Source: Thermodesulfobacteriota bacterium
Lineage (GTDB): Bacteria; Desulfobacterota; Desulfomonilia; Desulfomonilales; Desulfomonilaceae
DNA length: 6,516 nucleotides
NCBI GenBank assembly: GCA_030837305.1
Contig: JAUPKT010000439.1
Coordinates: 1-6,516, forward strand
Direction: 5' to 3'
Part shown: positions 1 to 6,180 of the stretch, in pieces
How positions within the stretch are numbered: the first letter of the stretch is position 1
Layout: every line of letters starts with the position of its first letter
Made by a program: the position numbers and the translations under genes
The notes under the pieces: generated by a model
The model's database searches: none
What the model was told of the DNA's origin: nothing
Seen by the model: only the letters and a program-made list of their open reading frames with translations

Positions 1-521
1 CCGATGGAAAAGGTTCGGTTCATCGTCCTCCCGTTCCTTACTATAGGGCATATCGTACAATGGATAATCGTTATATAACAGTGGGGGCTCTGGAGGGACA
101 CCTTTGGGAACACTTTTGCCATAAGCTGGGTTGCCCGGAGTATATTGACAAACAGCATGAACAAGAGTTTGCCGAGGCGATCAGCCGTCACTTAGAGACG
201 ATCTTTGGTGCTCGAAACCTCGAAGATTGGGTCGATGTATTCGATGAAGACGACGATTGTGTCGCCCCTGTTCTGTCAGGGTTGGAGTTGAGTAAACAAG
301 AGCACATACAGAGTAGAGAGTTGATCAGATTTAGTCCTGAGGGAATTTGTGAACCGGGTATCCCTATTCAGTTGAGTGAAACCCCTGGGAATATTAGAAG
401 ACCTGCCTACCGATTCGGTGAGCATTCCGGCGAAATACTGAGAGAATTGGGGTATTCTGAACCTGAAATCGGGCGCCTCGTTGCTGAACGCATCGTGTGG
501 TGTGCAGAGGACTCTGAATGA
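1..521 (+). CDS. Alpha-methylacyl-CoA racemase / CaiB-BaiF family CoA-transferase, C-terminal part (5' end outside window)
   Basis: The reading frame is open from base 3 to the TGA at 519–521 and gives 172 visible residues. The ATG at 60 has no good ribosome binding site. The 19 codons before it encode family-like sequence (DGKGS...PYYRAYRT), so that ATG is internal and the true start lies upstream of the window. Recognisable blocks are YYRAYRT followed by the ITVGALE segment (visible residues 25–31), DDCVAPVL (about 84–91), and the tail TPGNIRRPAYRFGEHSGEILRELGYSEPEI (about 127–156, quoted in pieces: TPG, IRRPA, GEHSGEILRELGYS). All are typical of the alpha-methylacyl-CoA racemase branch of the CaiB/BaiF superfamily. 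From memory of the family, the Glu of GALE corresponds to an active-site glutamate. The catalytic His/Asp pair would lie upstream, out of view. Such enzymes epimerise 2-methylacyl-CoA thioesters in the cytoplasm; relatives transfer CoA between carboxylic acids, and the visible part cannot exclude that. The gene converges on the minus-strand gene 57 bases downstream. Confidence 0.85.
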   Translation, partial: DGKGSVHRPPVPYYRAYRTMDNRYITVGALEGHLWEHFCHKLGCPEYIDKQHEQEFAEAISRHLETIFGARNLEDWVDVFDEDDDCVAPVLSGLELSKQEHIQSRELIRFSPEGICEPGIPIQLSETPGNIRRPAYRFGEHSGEILRELGYSEPEIGRLVAERIVWCAEDSE

Positions 522-578
522 GGACTGACTTGCACAGTTCCGGCTGCGGCTCCTGCAAGAACCCGTGCATTCTCCAGG

Positions 579-1883
579 CTACCGTTTACGGGCAAGGGAG
601 CCTTTTTTCAACATGAGCCAGAAAAGCGTGAAGAGCAGCCCCATTACAGCCATAATCGCGCCAAGCTTGGCTACGATCACGACCGTCTCGTTTCTTTGAA
701 GGCCGGTCTCCTGCGGACGAGGTCTCCAACTTGGATTTTTTTCTTCAGCCCCTATGGCAACCTCTGACGTGTCAAGGATGGAAATGCGCAGGTCCTTGAG
801 TTCCGGGTTGAGATCATTTGAGGATTCACGTGGTTCAGGGTTGCCGTAATAAAGATCGTACGTGGTGCCCCGCTTATGCTGGAAGACCACCAATGGGGCC
901 TGACCGACACAATGAATCCGCTCTATCGGCACCTCCGGCCCATCGCCTCGTAACTCTAGTTTGAAATACCTGAAGACTTGTGGCGGCACGTGGGCTGTCA
1001 CCTGCTCTCCGTACGAAACGCCTCTTCGAATCCGGAAGAAAAACGCGTCGTGGATGGTCGTCCATGTGGCATTCTCTATTTGAGCCGTTCCATACAAGGT
1101 AGCCTTTTTGGAGAATTCCGCACTTCCGGTTACCATGGCAAATGTCACGAGTGGAAACCTCTTCTCACCAAGGTCAAAAACTGCGAGGCTTTTCCCCTTA
1201 GACGCACCGTATTCATTCTCTAGGATTCTTGCCGGTAGTTTTCTCAGGAAACCTTTATCTGCATTGTCTCCCAGGCATATTATCCGGTCAATTTTGAGGG
1301 GCCCCTGCCCGTCTTCGTAAATCCTCAAATTTAAATACCGGAACGTGTTGGACGGATGGAACACATCAACCATCTTGATGGGAAGTGGTGCTGTGACATC
1401 AGCGATGAGACCGTCAAGACGGACAAGGTAGATTTCGGAATCCTCATCCCAGCCTCGTATTTCTATGCGCCTGACAAAATTATGAGCGTCAGTATTAAGA
1501 CGAACACCGGTAGTGGGAATTTTTGAGGATTTGTCTATGACAATGTCGGTCCAACTGCCGGGAACAATATTCACTCGTGTGATTTCCACGGGTACTTCTT
1601 GAGGCCGGCGAGGCAGAAGGACGGGAGTCACATAACTGATCACTCTCGCTCCGTCGGAGGTTAAGATCATGATGTCTTTGAGATCATGCCTGCACCGCTC
1701 TAAAACTTCCGCGTGCAGCGGCAGGGCCACTAAGCCGGGTTCAACTGTGTCAGAGATAGCGACACTTCTTCTCAACCCCCATTGACCGGCATCAAATTCG
1801 GCCCATAAGGGTTTCCAACAGAGGAGCACAAGACCAATCAGCGTGAAGATAAATATAAGAGGCCGAAGCAGATTGGGAAGCAT
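579..1883 (-). CDS. Exported, membrane-anchored DUF3999-like protein
   Basis: The protein has 434 residues and no known function. It starts at the ATG complementary to 1881–1883 and ends at the TAG complementary to 579–581. An N-terminal hydrophobic segment (about residues 6–28, ending LWA-EF) looks like a signal peptide or anchor. A second hydrophobic helix (about 400–424) is followed by a basic tail (KKGSLARKR), so most of the chain should lie in the periplasm with the C-terminus inside. I assign DUF3999 from overall architecture and recurring motifs: an early segment with LPLHAEVLERCRHDLKDI (about 54–71), a segment with TYDLYYGNP (341–349) and the C-terminal helix. The middle holds two similar beta-rich modules (about 112–205 and 233–328), each ending in FRY(L/F)...I(D/E)RI.C.G, reminiscent of discoidin-type (F5/8 C) sandwiches. 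I see no catalytic signature. A GAGGGA sequence (complement of 1899–1904) lies 15 bases upstream of the start, which is long for a Shine-Dalgarno site. The gene is flanked by a convergent and a divergent gene, so it seems to be monocistronic. Confidence 0.72.
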   Translation of the reverse strand: MLPNLLRPLIFIFTLIGLVLLCWKPLWAEFDAGQWGLRRSVAISDTVEPGLVALPLHAEVLERCRHDLKDIMILTSDGARVISYVTPVLLPRRPQEVPVEITRVNIVPGSWTDIVIDKSSKIPTTGVRLNTDAHNFVRRIEIRGWDEDSEIYLVRLDGLIADVTAPLPIKMVDVFHPSNTFRYLNLRIYEDGQGPLKIDRIICLGDNADKGFLRKLPARILENEYGASKGKSLAVFDLGEKRFPLVTFAMVTGSAEFSKKATLYGTAQIENATWTTIHDAFFFRIRRGVSYGEQVTAHVPPQVFRYFKLELRGDGPEVPIERIHCVGQAPLVVFQHKRGTTYDLYYGNPEPRESSNDLNPELKDLRISILDTSEVAIGAEEKNPSWRPRPQETGLQRNETVVIVAKLGAIMAVMGLLFTLFWLMLKKGSLARKR

Positions 1884-2035
1884 AGGTCTTTTCTGAAGTC
1901 CCTCGTCTCAATAGATGATTACATTACGAGGGGTGCGGGTCCGAGCCTGATACCAGGAGCCCAATTGGAATTATTCTATATCACATTTGTGTCCCATTTG
2001 GTACAAGAATAGTCCTTGAGTTCTTGGAGTTTATC
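1884..2035. promoter_or_regulatory. Divergent intergenic region with two short palindromes
   Basis: This spacer separates the minus-strand DUF3999-like gene from the plus-strand nucleotidyltransferase gene and must carry the promoters of both. I found no convincing pair of -35 and -10 boxes on either strand. It contains two short perfect inverted repeats: CCAATTGG at 1961–1968 and CACA-TT-TGTG at 1982–1991, in an AT-rich stretch (about 1961–2010). They could be operator half-sites, but sequences this short also arise by chance. Confidence 0.3.
2026..2029 (+). promoter_or_regulatory. Shine-Dalgarno site for the nucleotidyltransferase gene (decides the start)
   Basis: GGAG lies six bases before the ATG at 2036, which is good spacing. 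The longest reading frame would begin with the TTG at 2024, but that TTG overlaps this GGAG and has no ribosome binding site of its own. The protein therefore most likely starts MDVITTHISADFDA, which also places the DHH motif close to the N-terminus, as is usual for the family. Confidence 0.7.
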
Positions 2036-4675
2036 ATGGATGTCATTACCACCCACATCAGTGCAGACTTTGACGCATTCGCCTCCATGGTGGCCGCAAA
2101 GAAGCTCTATCCTGACGCGCTGGTTTCTTTTTCAGGATCACAGGGTAAAAATGTTAGAGATTTCTTCATGGAATCAACACTTTACATATTGTCCATCGAA
2201 CGCGCCAAAGACATTCCCCTGGAGAAAATCGATCGTCTTATTCTCGTCGACACACGTCAAAAAAGTCGGATTGGTCGTTTCGCCCAAATTGTGGGCTCAG
2301 GGGAGACGGAAATACACATATACGATCATCATCCGGATGCTGAAGACGATATCACCGGCTCTCTAGAGGTTGTGGAAGAGGTGGGCGCTACGGTGACTTT
2401 GCTCATACGAGAAATTCGCAACCGGGGCATTGAGTTGACCGCAGAGGAGGCCACCGTACTTGCGTTGGGGATCTATGAGGACACCGGGTCTTTTACCTTT
2501 CCATCCACGAAGAGCGCGGACATGGAGGCCGCAAGCTGGCTTCTGTCTCGGGGGGCCAATCTCAACATCATAGCTAACATGATGACGTCAGACTTGACTA
2601 CAGACCAAATAGAAGTACTTCACCAGCTCATTCAGGAATCAGAGAAGATAAATATTGGCGGGCTGGAGATTGTGATTACGACTGCGGCTGCTGAGAATTA
2701 TGTGGGGGACCTTGCCCTTCTGGTTCACAAATTCAAGGATATGGAGAACATAGACGCTCTTTTTGCGCTGGTCAGGATGGAGGATCGGATCCATCTCATT
2801 GGTCGCAGCAGTGTAGGCGAGGTAAATGCGGGTGATATAGCAGCGGAGTTCGGCGGAGGTGGTCACCCTCAGGCTGCGAGTGCAACTGTCAGGGACAGTT
2901 CTCTCTTCGAGGCACGTGAGAAGCTGCTTAGCCTTCTCAACGAGCGTGTAAGGCCAAAACAGACCGCTGGTGAAATAATGAGCAGGCCTGTTATTTTCCT
3001 CGAGCCGGACAAAACAATAAGTGAAGCTGGGGAGTTTTTGAGTCGCTATCAGGTGAGTTCGCTGCCGGTGGTAAGCTCTGGATCGGTTCTGGGTATCCTG
3101 CACAGAAATTCAGTGGAAAAGGCCGTTCATCATGGTTTGGAACATCAGTCCGTTACGGAATACATGAATCCGGGAGTACCAACGGTAACGTCGGAAACCC
3201 CAATCGAAGAGGTATTGCGCATTACCGTGGACAGGCGGTATCGGATAGTACCGGTGGTGGATGGCGGCAATCTGGTTGGGGTGATATCGCGGAGCGATCT
3301 TCTCGAACATCTTAAACTTCCGTTGACAAGTGATACCACCGGCCCGGATGAATTCCCCACCGGACGTCAGCGTACACGGAGCGTGAAAAAGCTCCTGGAC
3401 GAACGATTGCCGCTTCGTTTACTCAAGATTTTGAGAACAGCCGGCGAGGTTTCGGAGGGTCGGAGCGAGGCTGTTTTTCTTGTGGGAGGAGCCGTTAGAG
3501 ATTTGTTGTTGCGAAATAGCAACCTTGATCTTGATCTGGTGGTTGAAGGAGAAGGGATCCCTTTTGCTCGGGAGTTGGCTTCTCATTTTGCGGGCTGCCG
3601 TGTTCGGAGTCATGAGAAATTCGGCACTGCGGTGATGCTTTTCCACGACGGAGTCAAGATCGACATAGCAACGGCACGCCACGAATATTATGAAAGCCCA
3701 GGGGCCTTGCCGACTGTGGAGACAAGTTCCATCAAGCGAGACCTGTATCGGAGAGACTTCACGATCAACACCCTGGCTGTGAGTCTGAATCCATCCGGTT
3801 TTGGTCAGGTCCTGGATTTCTTTGGTGGAGGTCGTGATATTAAAGAACGGGTCATTCGGGTTCTTCACAACTTAGCTTTTGTAGAAGATCCGACGCGCAT
3901 TATGCGTGCGATCCGCTTTAGCAGCCGTTTTGGTTTTACTATTGCCAAACATACCGCCGCCCTCATGCGAGGTGCCGTAAAAATGAGGGTCTTTGACAAG
4001 GTAGACGGAAAGAGGATCACCAACGAGCTGATACATATTCTCGACGAGAAGTCGCCATCGGCTGGTCTTAGTGCCATGGCAGGTTACGGAGTTCTTCAGG
4101 CGATTCACGAGGCATTGACCTTTGGTGACAAGGTGAGCGGCTTATGCGAATCTGTGTCAGGCGTTCTCTCTTGGTGGAGATACTCATTCAGCCGGGACAG
4201 GCTGGAAACTTGGCGCGTTTATCTTCTGGCCTTGACGGACGTGTTGACGAACGACGAATGCGACGGTGTCATGGAGAGGCTCTCTTTCCCGAGCAGTCTT
4301 CGGAAGAGATGGCTCTTGGATCGGACCGAAATACGCAAATGCCTTGCCGGTTTTGCTTCATCGGGCAGCTTGCGCCCGAGTGAGATCGCCCGGTTGTTGA
4401 GAATATTTCCTCTTGAATCTCTCCTATTTATGATGGCGAAGACCGCGCGCGAAGAGACGCGAATGTCCATTTCCGAATATGTAAGTGTGTTCAGGCACGT
4501 AAAGCCACACCTTACAGGAAGAGAACTCAAGCGAATGGGTTATGAGCCAGGACCTGTTTTTTCTTCAATCCTCGGTGCCGTGAGAGACGCGAGGCTTGAC
4601 GGTGAGGTTCTTTCAGCAGATGAAGAGAGAGAGTTTGTCAAAAGGCTGTACCCTGTCGGCTCGATACCGACCTGA
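2036..4675 (+). CDS. DHH phosphoesterase–CBS pair–tRNA nucleotidyltransferase fusion (A-adding type)
   Basis: This protein has 879 residues from the ATG at 2036. Domain 1 (about 1–305) is a DHH/DHHA1 phosphoesterase. It shows motif I HISADFDA (7–14, with H7, D11, D13), D72 in LVDT, the name motif DHH (97–99), D149 in YEDTGSF, and the DHHA1 loop FGGGGHPQAAS (272–282). Domain 2 (about 308–428) is a pair of CBS repeats, with SSLPVV (341–346) and RIVPVVDGGNLVGVISRSDL (403–422) as markers. Domain 3 (about 450–879) is a class II tRNA nucleotidyltransferase / poly(A) polymerase fold. It shows LVGGAVRDLLL (482–492), the metal-binding pair D498/D500 in LDLDLVVEG, D543 in KIDIATAR, RRDFTIN (572–578), the base-selecting EDPTR (617–621) and the arginine-rich RAIRFSSRFGF (624–634). 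The C-terminal helix region 824–870 (LTGRELKRMG...PGP...LDGEV) is typical of these enzymes. Proteins with this order are known from Aquifex and deltaproteobacteria, where the family adds the terminal A to tRNA ending in CC. A-only specificity here is inferred from architecture; poly(A) polymerase or full CCA activity is not excluded. All catalytic motifs appear intact, so it should be active in the cytoplasm. Confidence 0.9.
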   Translation: MDVITTHISADFDAFASMVAAKKLYPDALVSFSGSQGKNVRDFFMESTLYILSIERAKDIPLEKIDRLILVDTRQKSRIGRFAQIVGSGETEIHIYDHHPDAEDDITGSLEVVEEVGATVTLLIREIRNRGIELTAEEATVLALGIYEDTGSFTFPSTKSADMEAASWLLSRGANLNIIANMMTSDLTTDQIEVLHQLIQESEKINIGGLEIVITTAAAENYVGDLALLVHKFKDMENIDALFALVRMEDRIHLIGRSSVGEVNAGDIAAEFGGGGHPQAASATVRDSSLFEAREKLLSLLNERVRPKQTAGEIMSRPVIFLEPDKTISEAGEFLSRYQVSSLPVVSSGSVLGILHRNSVEKAVHHGLEHQSVTEYMNPGVPTVTSETPIEEVLRITVDRRYRIVPVVDGGNLVGVISRSDLLEHLKLPLTSDTTGPDEFPTGRQRTRSVKKLLDERLPLRLLKILRTAGEVSEGRSEAVFLVGGAVRDLLLRNSNLDLDLVVEGEGIPFARELASHFAGCRVRSHEKFGTAVMLFHDGVKIDIATARHEYYESPGALPTVETSSIKRDLYRRDFTINTLAVSLNPSGFGQVLDFFGGGRDIKERVIRVLHNLAFVEDPTRIMRAIRFSSRFGFTIAKHTAALMRGAVKMRVFDKVDGKRITNELIHILDEKSPSAGLSAMAGYGVLQAIHEALTFGDKVSGLCESVSGVLSWWRYSFSRDRLETWRVYLLALTDVLTNDECDGVMERLSFPSSLRKRWLLDRTEIRKCLAGFASSGSLRPSEIARLLRIFPLESLLFMMAKTAREETRMSISEYVSVFRHVKPHLTGRELKRMGYEPGPVFSSILGAVRDARLDGEVLSADEEREFVKRLYPVGSIPT

Positions 4676-4784
4676 AAACCCCTGAACCAACACGTGAGTT
4701 CTCCGCCAATTATCATAACCATTGATGCATCCCGAAATCTTGCGTTTCAGCAACTCTCTCCCACAATTGATTCAGTCAAGGTGA

Positions 4785-4813
4785 TTGAAGTCCGACAGAT
4801 TCCCTAGTATATA
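4785..4813 (+). promoter_or_regulatory. Candidate sigma70-like promoter for the carboxyltransferase gene
   Basis: TTGAAG at 4785–4790 and TATATA at 4808–4813 are separated by exactly 17 bases. Each box matches four of six consensus positions. Transcription would begin near 4820, leaving a leader of about 20 bases that carries the strong Shine-Dalgarno site. The 166-base gap after the preceding stop supports an independent promoter, but no terminator is visible upstream, so read-through is possible. Confidence 0.4.
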
Positions 4814-4830
4814 GCAGAATGACAAACTTT

Positions 4831-4836
4831 AGGAGG
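4831..4836 (+). promoter_or_regulatory. Strong Shine-Dalgarno site of the carboxyltransferase gene
   Basis: A perfect AGGAGG (followed by T) lies five bases before the ATG at 4842. It fixes the start at MTVEPAKHVRIFD and suggests high translation. It is the best ribosome binding site in the window. Confidence 0.85.
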
Positions 4837-4841
4837 TCGTT

Positions 4842-6179
4842 ATGACGGTTGAGCCTGCCAAGCATGTGAGGATCTTTGACATCACTCTTCGAGACGGTTC
4901 CCAGAGCAAAGTGGCGACGAGAATCAAACTGGAAGACTTGCTAAAAATAGCGGCCAAACTGGCTGATACGGGCATCTACGGAGCTGAAACATGGGGAGGC
5001 GCCACGTTTGATGTCTGCGTGAGATACTTGCGAGAGGACCCATGGTTGCGTTCACGAAGGTTGAAGGAAGCCATGCCCCATGTCAAGGCCATGATGTTGA
5101 TCAGGGGGCAAAACCTTGTTGCATACTCGAATTTCTCCGATGATGTCGTGGGCAAGTTTGTAGCCGCTGCGGCCCGCAATGGAATAGATGTTTTCAGGAT
5201 TTTTGATGCCTTGGATGACGTCAGGAATCACCAAGCCGTTATTAAGGCTGTGAGAGAGGTAGGCAAGACGGCAGAGGGCGCTGTTTGTTACACCATCAGT
5301 CCGGTTCATACCATAGAGAAGTTCGTCTCCAAGGCAAGGCAACTTGAAGACATGGGCGTGGATCAGATAGCAATTAAAGATATGGCCGGATTGATCGACC
5401 CTTCGACAACCTTTGAATTGGTGTCCAGTCTCAAGAAGGCCGTGAATGTTCCCATTCATTTGCATACTCACGACAGTTGCGGCATGGGCATGATGTCGGC
5501 CCTGAAGGCAGTTGAAGCCGGTTGCGATATGCTTGACAGCGTGCTCAGCCCATTTGCCGGGGGTACGGGTCATCCGTGTACAGAATCGCTGGTATATTCA
5601 TTGCACCGTCTTGGGTATGACACCGGCTGCAACCTCGAAAAACTTACGCTTGCCGCGGAAGAAGCCAAAGCCGTGCGTAAATTATATAGCGACTTTGAAG
5701 CACCGTACAGTGGGGTCGATTGCAGAATGTTGGTGACCCAAATCCCTGGCGGCGTCATGTCGAATCTCACGAGCCAACTCAAGATTCAGAATGCTTTAGA
5801 CCGCCTGGAAGAAATCATTGATGAGATTCCCCGTGTTCGGGAAGATTTGGGATGGATACCCTTGGTGACCCCAACTTCACAAATAGTGGTTTCCCAGGCA
5901 ACCTTCAACGTAATGTTGGGGCGGTACAAGATCATTGCAAATCACACGGCGAATCTGCTGAAGGGTCTGTACGGGGAGACTCCGGCGCCGGTCAATAAAG
6001 AGTTGCAATCTCGAGTATTGAAAGGTGAGCAACCTGTGACGGTGCGACCTGCGGAACTCTTACCACCCATGTGGCCGGAACTTGAGAAGAAATTCCCGGG
6101 TCTCACAGATGAAGAAATATTGATTCATGCTATTTTCCCTCATGAGGCCCAGGGATATTTTGAGGAGAAAGTGAAATAA
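4842..6179 (+). CDS. Biotin-dependent carboxyltransferase subunit (PycB / OadA-alpha / transcarboxylase 5S family), no biotin-carrier domain
   Basis: The protein has 445 residues and a TIM-barrel carboxyltransferase fold of the HMGL-like family. Visible motifs are FDITLRDGSQS (12–22, with metal ligand D13), ETWGGATFDVCVR (49–61), RGQNLV (88–93), DVFRIFDALDDVRN (116–129), IKDMAGL (178–184, with K179 as the presumed carbamylated lysine) and HLHTHD (206–211, with metal ligands H208 and H210). The conserved C-terminal domain follows, with QIPGGVMSNL (300–309), EIPRVREDLG (328–337), TPTSQIV (343–349) and KGLYG (374–378). Family members move a carboxyl group between carboxybiotin and pyruvate/oxaloacetate. 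Full-length OadA or PycB proteins of roughly 600 residues end in a biotinyl domain with an AMKM motif. This one stops after the carboxyltransferase part, as in transcarboxylase 5S, so a separate biotin carrier and a biotin carboxylase are needed. The segment GTGHPCTES (241–249) differs from the usual GTSQPPTES, so the acceptor keto acid is uncertain. The next gene begins one base after the stop. Confidence 0.88.
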   Translation: MTVEPAKHVRIFDITLRDGSQSKVATRIKLEDLLKIAAKLADTGIYGAETWGGATFDVCVRYLREDPWLRSRRLKEAMPHVKAMMLIRGQNLVAYSNFSDDVVGKFVAAAARNGIDVFRIFDALDDVRNHQAVIKAVREVGKTAEGAVCYTISPVHTIEKFVSKARQLEDMGVDQIAIKDMAGLIDPSTTFELVSSLKKAVNVPIHLHTHDSCGMGMMSALKAVEAGCDMLDSVLSPFAGGTGHPCTESLVYSLHRLGYDTGCNLEKLTLAAEEAKAVRKLYSDFEAPYSGVDCRMLVTQIPGGVMSNLTSQLKIQNALDRLEEIIDEIPRVREDLGWIPLVTPTSQIVVSQATFNVMLGRYKIIANHTANLLKGLYGETPAPVNKELQSRVLKGEQPVTVRPAELLPPMWPELEKKFPGLTDEEILIHAIFPHEAQGYFEEKVK

Positions 6180-6180
6180 G

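Noticed and set aside
529..559. Inverted repeat CTTGCA (529–534) / TGCAAG (554–559) between the convergent genes, as a bidirectional terminator
   Set aside because: Only six pairs with a 19-base loop, weak inner pairing (CCG/CGG), and no T-run on either side.
978..1320. Plus-strand open frames of 70–81 codons opposite the DUF3999-like gene
   Set aside because: They are antisense to a protein with clear signal peptide, repeated modules and membrane anchor; they show no recognisable domains or good ribosome binding sites.
2639..3103. Minus-strand open frame of 154 codons within the DHH/CBS region
   Set aside because: It lies opposite highly conserved motif-bearing sequence and its translation has no family resemblance.
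4655..4671. Hairpin GTCGG-loop-CCGAC at the end of the nucleotidyltransferase gene, as a terminator
   Set aside because: Only five pairs, lies inside the coding sequence, and is not followed by a T-tract.
4676..4841. Possible small RNA or riboswitch in the spacer before the carboxyltransferase
   Set aside because: Only short TTGA/TCAA and TTCA/TGAA repeats were seen; there is no stable paired structure or known aptamer core, and a plain promoter explains the region.
5052..5573. Minus-strand open frame of 173 codons within the carboxyltransferase
   Set aside because: It is antisense to metal-site and lysine motifs that must be coding on the plus strand, and it resembles no known family.
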